Source: Agapanthus africanus (lineage: Eukaryota; Streptophyta; Magnoliopsida; Asparagales; Amaryllidaceae). Taken from it: a stretch of DNA of 64,000 nt. Both the position numbers and the translations under genes were made by a program. Numbering within the stretch: the first letter of the stretch is position 1; the number at the start of each line of letters is the position of its first letter. This document shows positions 1 through 12,159 of this stretch, piece by piece. The stretch is taken from NCBI GenBank assembly GCA_030015575.1, contig CM057339.1:769622809-769686808 (forward strand), given 5' to 3'. Under the pieces are notes generated by a model. That model saw only the letters and a list, made by a program, of their open reading frames with translations, ran no database searches and was not told where the DNA came from.

Positions 1-1036
1 TTTCGTCATGTACCTGGGTAGCCGTTACGCACAGTTAGTGCCACTGACGTGCTTGTGGTTAACCCATAGCCAGCATACTGTCGAGTTTTTAGAGTCCCAC
101 ACAGAGGGTTCCCTGGTTCAGGCAAAAGATATAGAAGCCGTAAGTTGTTACGGCAGGGTTTCGATCATGTTCGTGTAATAGTTAAAGGAATAATGATTGG
201 AAGGTTAATACTGGTAGGCTTTGGTTTAAGCCGCATACCGGTATTATATTATTGGATTATTTGTATTCGTATTTTTCGGAATTCGGATACCGGTATACTT
301 GTACAGTATACGGTGAGGGGTATTCTTGTAATTGTTACAAGAATACATTCTAGAAGGAGATACCTCATAAATGGGTTTTTATTTTGTGAAAATAAAACAA
401 TGAGGTGGAATTTGGAGAAAATCTAAGCATGGGTGATGGCATGGCTAAATTCATTTTTTATTCATTTGGAGTTACTATTGAAGCATGGTGCATTATTTTG
501 GAGAAAAAAATACATGCTTCAATTATTTTCTTTTAGCCATATCATTATTTTTCCATGCTTGATTTTTCATTTATCACATTCACCTTCTCTCTCCTCATTA
601 TCTCCTCCTTCTACCTCTTAACCTAAATCACTCACATGAGTTGTGAATCATAGGTCAAGAGACATAATAATCCAATACTTGATCTCTACATCATCTAAGT
701 GATCACTTCTAGCACTCTTGATCTCTTAGTTAAACTCTTGTGAAGAGTTTGTAGCTTGTTCGATAGCTCTCGGGTGGATCATCTTGGATCTTAAGATGGC
801 CGGAGATCGAATTCTTTGCGACCACAAGGAGCCTAGGAGTCACATCCAAATAAAGACCCGAAGGACCGGTTCCTTAGGTATAACACTATTATAGTAGATA
901 AGATCTCTAGATAGGTTTGCTAGTTAAGGTTTAAGCATAAGATCTTGGTTTATGTGGGTGTTGCATGCAAGAAAATTTTTGTTTACCGCTTCCGCCTCCT
1001 CACAAGTGTTGTAAGAGTGTGCAACATCCACTAACA
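1..1036 (+). mobile_element. Ty1/copia LTR, 3' part (3' or solo LTR)
   Basis: This stretch aligns by eye with the 3' half of the D LTRs: the shared blocks are the AGAGTCCCACACAGAG segment, the CTCTCGGGTGGATC segment and a closing TTCCGCCTC block that ends in ACA at 1036. No TGGTATCAGAGC primer site follows, so it is the 3' LTR of a copia element lying to the left, or a solo LTR. The next bases are leader of element C, so it inserted into C. A perfect 10-bp-arm hairpin (arms ATTCTTGTAA and TTACAAGAAT, loop TTG) lies near 323-345. TAAAG at 1037-1041 would be the right target copy, but its mate is outside the window. Small open frames here look fortuitous. Confidence 0.85.
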
Positions 1037-1129
1037 TAAAGAATGTATAGTTGCTGATTCTTATTATTCTTGTGATATATTGCTTAGGATTCATTGCAGA
1101 ACTGACTTACATAGGCCACCAACAAAACC
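1037..1129 (-). other. Leader scrap of gypsy element C, next to its LTR
   Basis: Read on the minus strand, this follows the LTR end directly and matches the A leader at 24308-24420, including GGTTTTGTTGGTGGCC and the stretch ending CCTAAGCAATATA. It shows that C is oriented right to left and that its coding part lies beyond the left edge. As in A, no uninterrupted TGGTATCAGAGC primer site is seen here. Confidence 0.8.
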
Positions 1130-1328
1130 TGTTATGCCCCGCTTCCCAGTGTACGGAAGCGGAGACGTGGCGGGCCCGCAACGTATTTACTAAGAAATAA
1201 ACACGTTAAGCGTAAATAAGCAAAATATGTAAAAATGCACAAGAATGACAAGTGATATAAAATGAACAGTAATTTTTATTAACATTCATCTTTACAATAC
1301 AACTGCTTTGAAAAAGAAAGATACAATG
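1130..1328 (-). mobile_element. Element C, 5' LTR, piece 1 (3' end of LTR)
   Basis: It starts on the plus strand with TGTTATGCCCCGCTTCCCAG, the complement of the LTR end seen in A (GGGAAGCGGGGCGTGACA) and in E. It breaks off at the CAATG target site of element B and resumes at 12160. Piece 1 plus the pieces at 12160-13963 and 36740-37553 make an LTR of about 2.8 kb, close to the A, E and F LTRs. Confidence 0.88.
1324..1328. repeat. TSD CAATG of element B (mate 12155-12159)
   Basis: CAATG lies directly before the TGTAACG start of B and again directly after its GTGACA end. The flanks on the two sides join into one continuous C LTR, as shown by alignment with E. Confidence 0.93.
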
Positions 1329-4300
1329 TGTAACGTTTAAAAAAAAAATTAAATAAATAAATAAAATCCTTTAGGTGAATTTTCTGATAATCGGTAAAAT
1401 AAATTGTATTTTCCGTAAAACTTAACTATAATTAATTTTCATCATAAACTTAAATACGCCTATTTTAACTATGTAATTTCCAGTATTTGGTGTTTATTTA
1501 GCCACTTATAAATTATTAGTTTACTTAAATATTTTTCCTTAATTAATTATTCTAAATAATATTTTAAGCTTTCAATTATACATTTAATTAGTGTAAATTA
1601 CAAATTAGAATGGGTTGATCATACACTAACTAACCATGATAACTTAAAAACACGTTTGTAACATGTTTTTTTTAGTAGAGATTTGTCTCCATAATTCTAG
1701 AGGTTTCTAGGATTTATTTAGAAAAGAAAATAAATAAAACAAAGTATTAATGAGGGGTTTTCTTGAACTTTCCACACACACACCTCACACACTCACCTCC
1801 CTTTCACACATGGCCGAGCCCTTGACAGCCCCCTTCTAACTCTTCAATATGTTTTCATTGTAACCAAAATGAAAAGAAATGAATAAATTAATATAAATGA
1901 GTTAACATATGTTATATGTGGGGAAGTTTCTACACACACACTCTCCTCACTCTCTCTCTCTCCCCTCATCCTCCTTGGCCGAATATGGCCTGCAGCAGTC
2001 CCCCCATTCTCCACTTCAATTCCTTTAAAAAAATATTCATTTTTCCATAAAAAAAAAATAACCTAAAGTCTTACAATTCTTCATTAAAACCTTCACCCAT
2101 TTTTCTTGGCCCAATCTTGCATGGATCTTGGAGCATGAAATCATTCTTTTGGAGGCAAGTTTTCATGTTTGATCTACAATCCTTGAGGTATAAATTCTAA
2201 ACCCATAGTTAATTTTTTGGTTAACCATCTTAAATAGACTTAATTAGGTATTTAAATGGATCAAATTGCAAGTTTTGAAAATTCAAGAGAAGGGTTAAAC
2301 TAAAGTTAGGGTTTTTATTACTTGCACATGGTTTAAATGTGTAGTTTATCATCTTAAGTTATGCAAATTCTAGTCTAGTTGTTAAATTATAAATTGTTAT
2401 TTTAAAATTGTTCAAATTAGAAAATTTGCAAACTAGATTTTTAGGAATTATATAAATTGGTGAGATAAAATTCAAGTAAAGGTTTGTGTGACCTAATTAA
2501 AATATTAAATGAATAATGTGGCCACTAGTTTTGCTAAAACATCAAGATTTGTATTAAAACGGTTAATGGTCGCTTACTAAGTTTTTGGAATAAATCGATT
2601 TAAATTAAGCTTGGGGTTTTGATAATCTGTAACCTATTTCATATAATATGTAGTGTGTTGTGAGTGCGTGATTGGATTCTAGACTCGGTAGTTGTCGAGT
2701 GTAGCGACCCTAGTGTGGTTTGTGGCGTTGTCGCGAACGCGTTTAGTGCACCAAGTGCGTGCGCGTCTAGTTAGTGCACGTGATTGATTTGTGTCGTTTG
2801 TCCCGCGACTATTCGTATATTTATCCTTTTAATTGCTTGTGCGCGATTCTAGGATCGGGTGCAGAGGCGTCGTACGCGGCGCGGAAAGACAAGGCGGAGA
2901 TCGGATCAGATTAGCCGAGACGTCCCGGTGAGTAGATGTATACATCTATGGATGGATCGTTTGGATGGAGCGAGGCGCTCGACGGTTTAGTATTACTTAA
3001 AGTATTTATATTATATGCGTAGTTTCCTAGTTATCCATCTCATCGCATCGCATCGTTATATGTATAAATATATATATATGATATCATCTTATATGACACT
3101 TGCACCATTACCATTGGTTCCTGCCGCACGTGCACTATTTATGCGAACACACACGCCATTGGTAATTTCTATGTCACGAACACTATAGAACTTGCTTAGA
3201 ATTGGTATTAGCGCGACCACATCATATATGATCCGTAGACTTATACTAGTATACTCATTTCATTAAGATGGATACGTAGAATTATTAATCATATGTACAT
3301 ACCTCATTGCATCATGATTCATGCATAGTTTCTGGCCGTATTTCGTATGGTATATACTACCGTATCATAGATTTCCATCATCACCGGCATGTTTATATAT
3401 TGTGATTTTTCTCGAGGATTTCAGTATTTATGAGATTTCTGGATTTTAGGGAAAACCGCAAGAATTTTATAAACTTATTATCATTTTAAAATGCAAGTTG
3501 CGGTTTTCTCGTGATGTATGGGTCGTCCACCATGAGTTTTCATGATTGCTGTTGGTTTTTGAGACCCGATTCGAGGAGTAGGATGAACCATTTCGGGTAC
3601 ATGGTGGACCCGGTACTGTACCCCCGGGCAAGAAGCTCGAGTTGTAGACGATGAGCCTGGCAGGGGAAGACTACCTACCGGTTATTTGTGGCACGACGGA
3701 TATCCGGAGGATACAGACCGTAGTCGTGTGATTGATGATATAGGCCGATCCGGACTAACGGAGCCCAAGATATTGTGACATTGAGATGCCGATACATTGA
3801 GATATTGAGGCATTGAGATATACATATTTAGTGTCGATACTTGATACGGATTTCAGTTGATTTCATTGATGATATTTCAGTTTATTTCACAAAAAGGTTT
3901 TACTAAGTTAAAGATACAGATCTTCTCATATTAGATATATCACGATTTCGCATTGATTATGAATTCATGTTGCATGTATACTAGTGCATCACATCATATC
4001 GGTATATGTAGGTTGTGACGCATTTGTGTGCATACTTACGATAGCTTTATTAGATGTTACTTACTACTCATGAGTTGGCAACTCACCTTCGTTGTGCCAC
4101 AGTATTTTGCAGGTCTGACCCGTCAGCACAGTAGCGGCGGGTGTACCTTCTTTTCCGCTCGATTGCTTCGGCTTGCAGCTTGCTCATAGGTGGGTCTTAG
4201 AGGATTTTCTTTTGATCCCACCATATATTTTATTTTTATCTAGTATACTCCATCTACCCTTGTATATTGGACTAGACGGTGAGATTCATAAGACTTGTAT

Positions 4301-4688
4301 TTGTGGTTTGGTGTCGATGCTCGCTTGAGCTGACGTGATGCTTGTATGCTTTTATACTTATTTCGCGTTATTATGATATATTCATTGCAAGATGTTGTGT
4401 TTCCGCCTTTGGCGAAGAGTCAGCTCCCGCTTGGGAAGTCTCTGCCGAAATTTTCGGGGGCCAGTATTTACAAAGGAGTCTCTGCCGAAATTTTCGGGAA
4501 ATTTGGATAGTTTTAAAATGTTTAATGCAACTTATTTGGTTTAAATCGCTTTCTTTTAATCAGTTTTCCTTCACTCTATTTCTTATTTGGTTTAGATTTC
4601 TGGGCTTTGACTTACTTAGATTACGTTACGCCTTTAGACGTTTCGTAATTTAAGGGCCAGTCACGTTCCGTACCTTCAGGTCATGACA
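1329..4688 (+). repeat. Element B 5' LTR
   Basis: It begins TGTAACGTTT and ends GGTCATGACA. It matches 8773-12154 nearly base for base over most of its length. The clear difference is near 4434-4462: about 45 bp present in the 3' LTR at 11879-11923 is missing, and a copy of a nearby motif sits in its place. Embedded open frames of about 100 codons are shared by both LTRs and resemble no known protein. Confidence 0.93.
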
Positions 4689-4692
4689 AAGT

Positions 4693-4704
4693 TGGTATCA
4701 GAGC
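4693..4704 (+). other. Element B primer-binding site
   Basis: TGGTATCAGAGC begins 4 bases after the LTR end. It is complementary to the 3' end of plant initiator methionine tRNA, the usual primer for such elements. Confidence 0.92.
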
Positions 4705-4833
4705 GTAGGGTTTTACCTTTCTGAGTGTAGGTTGATCCCTGGTAGATGGAGTAGGTGACTTAAGCAGAGTGACGTAGCGTGTGTATGTTCCGCGATATAC
4801 TTACGATACGGTACTCCGCCTAAGTGACCTTAG

Positions 4834-4836
<3 letters not shown>

Positions 4837-4888
<52 letters not shown>
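4837..4888. repeat. (AT)26 microsatellite
   Basis: An uninterrupted AT dinucleotide run of about 52 bp lies in the untranslated leader of B, some 85 bp before the first gag-like ATG. Confidence 0.95.
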
Positions 4889-4891
<3 letters not shown>

Positions 4892-4972
4892 CTTGTATTT
4901 TCTTCCTTGATTCCGGAAATCCTTTGATTCGATCGCAATGTTCCTATCGATCCCATTCTTGTTCCAGCCACT

Positions 4973-5600
4973 ATGCCGCCGGAGACTATTAGGGCCAGAG
5001 GGCTGCCGCCAGGGATGAGATTTGAGTAGGCTCGTTTGAGACGAGGACCGATTAGGGCGGTACGCCTATCCCTCAGGGACAGAGTGGTCCGCCTTTTTCC
5101 AGGACGGATGACTAGGCTAGAGTCGAGTATTCAGGACGTGTGACAGATGATTGGATTGTTAGTGGTGGTTAGTCGAGCTCTGAAAGCCGATGATGTCCCT
5201 CCTATTTCAGGGACTGTGATTGTACATGCTGCACATGCAGCTGTTTTTGTTATTACCAAGTTTAATTCCATATCCTTATAGGAGTTTTTGAGGCTGAGGC
5301 CTCCAGTTTGTTTTTACCGGCACAGATGCAACGGAGGATCCACAGACATTCCTCGATAGGATGGCTGGAATTGTCTTTCACAAAGATGTTCTGACAAGAT
5401 ATGAATTGAGTTTGCAAGTTTTCTTCTAGAGGTCTTGCTCAGACGTGGTGTGAGTCAGTTGAGAGAGGCCGAGCTGCAGATCTACCTCTCATGACTTGGG
5501 ATAAATTTACAGCTGTATTTCTTGCTCGTTTCCTTCCGGAGAGCATTCGAGATGCTGAGCTCGTAGTTTGAGTCTTTGCGTAAGACTTCAGGGATGGCAG
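4973..5600 (+). pseudogene. Element B gag remnant
   Basis: An ATG at 4973 opens MPPETIRARG and stops after 18 codons. Gag-like sequence recurs in shifted frames: TGTDATEDPQTFLDRM near 5320-5370 and MTWDKFTAVFLARFLPESIR near 5490-5550, both typical of the retrotransposon Gag core. Several frameshifts and stops separate them. No intact CCHC zinc knuckle is visible, so the 3' part of gag seems lost. Confidence 0.75.
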
Positions 5601-5684
5601 TGTCCGAGTACGACATCTAGTTTACTCAGCGGTCCGATATGCTCCTTACCTGGTGGACACTGAAGAGAATGGATAAAGTGCTTC

Positions 5685-8600
5685 GTGTGGAAATTGGACA
5701 TGCAGTCATTTCTTGCTGTTGGTGCCCGGCATTTAGACACTTATGCAACCGCGTTGGACGCGATCTTACTGTTGGAGGAGCGCTTTTCTGAGACTTCAGT
5801 CGTTTTTGGATCGAAGTGGATTTGTATGGGTATGCCAGCTCAGAGGCGGTTAGATAGACGCCGCTGTGACAGGCTAATCTTTTGGTCGCTCAAAATGTTT
5901 CCGTTCGTGTTGTTTGTTCGTATCAGAGATAGGGACCCATATGTCAATTTGATTCTTCTCGATATGTTAGACTTTGACGTTCTCTTTACCTTGGATTAGT
6001 TAGCCACGTGTTGTGCGTCCGTGGACTGCCGTAAGGAGGTAGTCAGATTTAGTTTCCTGGGTGAGCCAGTTCTTGTTTTTCGGGAAGACCGTAGCACCAC
6101 CCTTCCCGATTTGATTTCTTCTCTTCACGCTAGTCAGCTCTCGAAGAAAGGATGTCAAGGATTTTAGCGTATGTTTGAGATGTTAGAGCCGTAGAGGTTC
6201 CATTGGACCAGGCCCCAATTGTGAGGGAATTTCAAGATGTCTTTCCTGACAAGTTGCTTGGTTTGTCGCCAGAGCGTGATGTTGAGTTCTGCTTTAATTT
6301 GATTCCCGGCATGGAGCCTTTTTCTATACCGCCATATCGGGTGGACCCGACGGAGCTTAGAGAACTAAACGACCAGTTGCAAGAATTGTTGGATAAAGGG
6401 CTTGTTCGTCCGAGTGCGTCACCTTGGGGAGCTCCTGTCCTGTTCGTCAGAAGGACGGTCGTTGGCGTCTATATATTGATTATCGTCAGTTGAATCGGGT
6501 TACTGTGGGGGACATTTCTTGAAGATTCGCTTGCGATCAGATTACCATCAGTTGTGGGTTCGAGAGGATGATATTCCGAAGACTGTTTTTCACACAAGTT
6601 ACGGGCGTTATGAGTTTTAGTGATGTCGTTCGAGCTCACCAATGCCCCAGCAACGTTTATGGACTGGATGAACCGAATATCCAGGCCATTCTTGATCAGT
6701 TTATCACCATGTCCATTGAGGACGTCTTAGTGTACTTTTGGAGCCGAGTGGAGCCTGGGCAGTAATTGAGGATTTCGTTGCAGACTTTGAGGGAGCGTCA
6801 GCTATTTGCTAATAATGCAAGTGTGTTTTCTGGACAGATAGTGTTGACTTCTTGGGTCACGTAGTTATGAGAGATGGTAAGTATGGAACCGAAGAAAATC
6901 GAGGCCGTTCAGCACTGGCCGAAACCTGTATCAGTGACGGAGGTTCACAACATTTTTGGGTTTGACCCGGTAGGGAGTTATTTTCTTTGGACTAAGGTAG
7001 GAGAGCAGAGCTTTCAGCAGTTGAAGACTCGTTTGATGTCGACTCCAGTATTATCTTTGCCTTAAGGATTAGACGGTTTTGATGTTTTTTGAGGTGCTTC
7101 TCGGTAGTTGAAGAAGCACGAGCAGAACTATTCCATGCATGATTTAGATGATGGCTGCAGTGATTTTTACACTTAAGATTTGGAGACGAGTCGTGCCAGA
7201 TATTTACGGATCACAAGAAGCTTAAAGTATATCTTTCAGCAGCGAGATCTAATTTTAAGATAGCGCCGATGGATGGAGCTAGTGAAGACTATGACTACAA
7301 GATTCTTTATCGTCCGGGCAAAGCGAATGTTGTGGCAGATGTTTTGAGTCGGAGGCCGGAGGTAACTTTTCTTGTTTGAGCACATTTCAGAGACAGTCGA
7401 TGGAAGATTAGCAGGTTCTATTTGATAGCCGAGTACAGTTCGAGTTTACGCCGACCAGGGGACAACTTGTCCGTGTCCGTGCACATCCACAGTGATTTGA
7501 TCGTATTCATGAGGTACATCAGTCCTCATATAGTGTCCATCCGGTTTCCACCAAGATGTATCATGACTTAAAAGAAGTCTAATAGTATGAAGGAGATGAA
7601 GAGAGATGTCATAGATTTTGTTTCGGGATGCTGACTTGTCAGCAAGTCAAGGCCGAGCATCAGGGGTCAACAGGAGAATTACAACCTTTGCCCATTCTAG
7701 AGTGGAAATAGGAAAGAATTCTATGGATCTTATTGTGGGTCTACCTAGGACCAGTCAAGAGTGTGACTCTAGTTAGGAGATCGTAGACCGATTGACGGAG
7801 AGCAACTCACTTTCTGCCAGTAAGATAACTTTCGAATTCGTTCAGTATGCTCACATACATGTTGATAAGATGGCGCGACTACATGGAGTTCCGATTTGTA
7901 TTGTGTCCGACATAGACACCAGCTTACCAGCCGACTATTGTAAAAACTTCAAGAGACATTGGACACCAATTGAGTTTCAGTGTAGCTTTCCACCCGCAGA
8001 CTGACGGTCAATCAGAGTGGACCATATAGATTCTTGAGGGCATGCTCCAAGCATGCGTTCTAGATTTCGTGGCAGTTGGGATCGCCACTTACCATTGATA
8101 GAGTTTTCCTATAATAACAGCTTCTAGGAGGAAATGTCGATCATCCGTATGTTGGACAGAGCTCAGTGAGAGCGGTATTTCGGACCACAGATTGTGCAGG
8201 AGACGACCGAAAAGATTCAGTTGATTTGGGATAGGATGAGAGCGTCCCAGAGCAGGCAGAAATCTTATGCAGACCGACGTAGGCACAGACTTAAATTTAC
8301 TATTGGCGATCATGTTTTCTTGAAGGTTTCTCCGATGAGGGGCATGTTGAGATTCAGGAGGAAGGGAAGCTTTGTTTCAGATATGTGGGTTCTTGGAGAT
8401 TCTCGAGCGTATCGGCACAGTGTTATCGTTTGGCTTTTCCCACTAAACTTTCTAGATGTTCACCCCGTGTTTCACGTATCAATGCTCCGCAAGTACCTTC
8501 TTGACCCCTCTCGCGTGATATAGCATCAGAAGATCCAGCTGAAGCATAATCTTTCTTTCACAGAGCAGCCGATATTCATTCTAGATCGGCAGGTGAAGAA

Positions 8601-8729
8601 ACCGAGGTCCGAGGACATACCGACCGTAATGGTTCTTTGGCATGGCCCAAGCGGCGAAAAGGTCACGTGGGAAGCTGAGGTCGAGATGAGTAAGAAATAT
8701 TCCCATCTCTTCGAGGGTGCGCATAGTTA
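5685..8729 (+). pseudogene. Element B pol remnant (PR, RT, RH, IN, chromo-like)
   Basis: The end of a protease region is readable near 5940-6110 (CCASVDCRKEVVRF). RT starts at about 6203 (EFQDVFPD, then RPSASPWGAPVLF) and jumps near 6500 from the region before the first catalytic motif to a segment reading DIPKTVFHT, so part of RT is deleted. The YIDD-type box at 6710-6735 is changed to SIEDVLVY. RNase H fragments cover about 6990-7360. Integrase covers about 7480-8320, with MARLHGVPICIVSD at 7869-7910 and TDGQSEWTI at about 8000-8030. Near 8560-8720 lies a segment like a type II chromodomain (EQPIFILDRQVKKPRSEDIP, then VTWEAEVEM). There are stops throughout. Confidence 0.85.
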
Positions 8730-8759
8730 GATTTTTAAATTCGGGGACCGAATTTCTTT

Positions 8760-8771
8760 AAGGTTGGAAGA
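8760..8771 (+). other. Element B polypurine tract
   Basis: AAGGTTGGAAGA ends one base before the 3' LTR. The position and purine content fit the second-strand primer. Confidence 0.75.
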
Positions 8772-8772
8772 T

Positions 8773-11700
8773 TGTAACGTTTTAAAAAAAAATAAATAAA
8801 TAAAAAAAATCCTTTAGGTGAATTTTCTGATAATCGGTAAAATAAATTGTATTTTCCGTAAAACTTAACTATAATTATTTTTCATTATAGACTTAAATAC
8901 GCCTATTTTAACTATGTAATTGCCAGTATTTGATATTTATTTAGCCACTTATAAATTATTAGTTTACTTAAATATTTTTCCTTAATTAATTATTCTAAAT
9001 AATATTTTAAGCATTCAATTATACATTTAATTAGTGTAAATTACAAATTGGAATGGGTTGATCATACATTAACGAACCATGATAACTTAAAAACAAGTTT
9101 GTAACATGTTTTTTATAGTAGAGATTTGTCTCCATAATTCTAGAGGTTTCTAGGATTTATTTAGAAAAGAAAATAAATAAAACAAAGTATTAATGAGGGG
9201 TTTTCTTGAACTTTCCACACACACACCTCACACACTCACCTCCCTTTCACACATGGCCGAGCCCTTGACAACCCCCCTTCTAACTCTTCAGTATGTTTTC
9301 ATTGTAACCAAAATGAAAAGAAATGAATAAATTAATATAAATGAGTTAACATATGTTATATGTGGGGAAGTTTCTACACACACACACACTCTTCTCACTC
9401 TCTCTCTCTCCCCCCTCATCCTCCTTTGCCGAATATGGCTTGCAGCAGCCCCTTCATTCTCCACTTCAATTCCCTTCAAAAAATATTCATTTTTCCATCA
9501 AAAAAATCAACATAAAGTCTTATAATTCTTCATTAAAACCTTCACCCATTTTTCTTGGCCCAATCTTGCATGGATCTTAGAGCATGAAATCATTCTTTTG
9601 GAGGCAAGTTTTCATGTTTGATCTACAATCCTTGAGGTATAAATCCTAAACCCATAGTTAATTTGTTGGTTAACCATCTTAAATAGACTTAATTAGGTAT
9701 TTTAAATGGTTCAAATTGCAAGTTTTGAAAATTCAAGAGAAGGGTTAAATTAAAGTTAGGATTTTTATTACTTGCTCATGAAATGTGTAGTTTAACATCT
9801 TAAGTTATGCAAATTCTAGTCTAGTTGTTAAATTGTAAGTTGTTATTTTAAAATTGTTCAAATTAGAAAATTTGCAAACTAGATTTTTAGGAATTATATA
9901 AATTGGTGAGATAAAATTCAAGTAAAGGTTTGTGTGACCTAATTAAAATATTAAATGAATAATGTGGCCACTAGTTTTGCTAAAATATCAAGATTTGTAT
10001 TAAAACGGTTAATGGTCGCTTACTAGGTTTTTGGAATAAATCGATTTAAATTAAGCTTGGGGTTTTGATAATCTGTAACCTATTTCATATAATATGTAGT
10101 GTGTTGTGAGTGCGTGATTGGGTTCTAGACTCGGTAGTTGTCGCGTGTAGCGACCCTAGTTGTGGTTTGTGGCGTTGTCGTGAACGCGTTTAGTGCACCA
10201 AGTGCGTGCGTGTCTACTTAGTGCGCATGATTGATTTGTGTCGTTTGTCCCGCGACTATTCGTATATTTATCCTTTTAATTGCTTGTGCGCGATTCTAGG
10301 ATCGGGTGCAGAGGCGTCGGACGCGGCGCGGAAAGACAGGGCGGAGATCGGATCTGATTAGCCGAGACGTCCCGGTGAGTAGATGTATACATTTATGGAG
10401 GGATCGTCTGGATGGCGCGAGGCGCCCGACGGTTTAGTATTAATTAAAGTATTTACATTTTATGCGTAGTTTCCTAGTTAGCCATCTCATTGTATCGCAT
10501 CGTTATATGTATAAATATATATATGTGATATCATCTTATAGGACACTTGCACCATTACCATTGGTTCCTGCCGCACGTGCACTATGTATGCGAACACACA
10601 TGCCATTGGTAATTGCTATGTCACGAACACTATAGAACTTGCTTAGATTTGGTATTAGCACAACCGCATCATATATGATCCGTAGAATTATACTAGTATA
10701 CTCATTTCATTAAAATGCATACGTAGGATTGTTAATCATATGCACATACCTCATTGCATCATGATTCATGCATAGTTTCTGGCCGTATTTCGTATGGTAT
10801 ATACTACTGTATCATAGATTTCCCTCATCACCGGCATATTTATATATTGTGATTCTTCTCGAAGATTTCAGTATTTATGAGATTTCTGGATTTTGGGGAA
10901 AGCCGCAAGAATTTTATAAACTTATTATCATTTTAAAATGCAAGTTGCGGTTTTCTCGTGATGTATGGGTCGTCCACCATGAGTTTTCATGATTGCTGTT
11001 GGTTTTCGAGGCCCGATTCGAGAAGTAGGATGAACCGTTTCGGGTACATGGTAGGCCCGGTATGGTACCCCGTGGCAAGAAGCTCGAGTTGTAGATGATG
11101 AGCCTGGCAGGGTCAGATTACCTACCGGTTATTTGTGGCGTGGCGGATATCCGGAGGATACAGACCATAGTCGTGAGATTGATGATATGGGCCGATCCGG
11201 ACTGACGGAGCCCGAGATATTGTGACATTGAGATGTCGATACATTGAGATATTGATGCATTGAGATATACATATTTAGTGTCGATACTTGACACGGATTT
11301 TAGTTGATTTCATTGATAATATTTCAGTTTATTCACAAAAAGGTTTTACTAAGTTAAAGATACAGATCTTCTCATATCAGATATATCACGATTTCACGTT
11401 GATTATGAATTCATGTTGCATATATACTAGTTCATCGCATCATATCGGTATATGTAGGTTGTGACGCATTTGCGTGCATACTTACGATAGCCTTATTAAA
11501 TGTTACTTACTACTCACGAGTTGGCAACCCACCCCCGTTGTGCCACAGTATTTTGCAGGTCTGACCCGTCAGCACAGTAGCGGCGAGTGTACCTTCTTTT
11601 CCGCTCGATTGCTTCGGCTTGCAGCTTGCTCATAAGTGGGTCTTGGAGGATTTTCTTTTGCTCCCACCGTATATTTTATTTGTATCTAGTATACTCCATC

Positions 11701-12154
11701 TACCCTTATATATTGGACTAGACGGTGAGATTCATAAGACTTGTATTTGTGGTTTGGTGTCGATGCTCGCTTGAGCCGATGCTTGTATGCTTTTATACTT
11801 ATTTCGCGTTATTATGATATATTCATTGCATGTGGTTGTGTTTCCGCCTTTGGCGAAGAGTCAGCTCCCGCTTGGGATGCCTTTATTAATTTATATGTAT
11901 TTTCATGTGTTGTACCCGTTTGGGGGCCAGTATTTACAAAGGAGACTCTGCCAAAATTTTCGGGAAATTTGGATGTTTTTAAAATGTTTAATGCGACTTA
12001 TTTGGTTTAAATCGCTTTCTTTTAATCAGTTTTTATTCACTCTATTTCTTATTTGGTTTAGATTTCTGGGCTTTAGCTTACTTTTATTACGTTTCACCTT
12101 TAGAAGTTTCGTAATTTAAGGGTCAGTCACGTTCCGTACCTTCGGGTCGTGACA
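8773..12154 (+). repeat. Element B 3' LTR
   Basis: It runs from TGTAACG to GTGACA and is followed by the TSD CAATG. Compared with the 5' LTR it keeps the TTATTAATTTATATG segment at about 11884 that the 5' copy lost, and it differs by scattered substitutions and short indels. It contains CT-rich and CACACA runs near 9374-9415, also present in the 5' LTR. Confidence 0.93.
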
Positions 12155-12159
12155 CAATG

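Larger units (their letters stand above)
1329..12154 (+). mobile_element. Element B: complete but decayed Ty3/gypsy element
   Basis: The element has two 3.4-kb LTRs (1329-4688, 8773-12154), a methionine-tRNA primer site, about 4.1 kb of interior, a purine tract and a 5-bp TSD. The interior order is gag, protease, RT, RNase H, integrase, then a C-terminal segment resembling a chromodomain. RT sequence of the VFPD...LLGLSPERD type and the integrase/chromo tail suggest a chromovirus. Many stops and frameshifts and an internal loss in RT make it non-autonomous. It sits in the LTR of C. Confidence 0.93.

Noticed and set aside
9288..9580. Open frames rich in Ser/Leu/His in B 3' LTR
   Set aside because: They come from CT- and CA-rich runs; the 5' LTR copy is disrupted.
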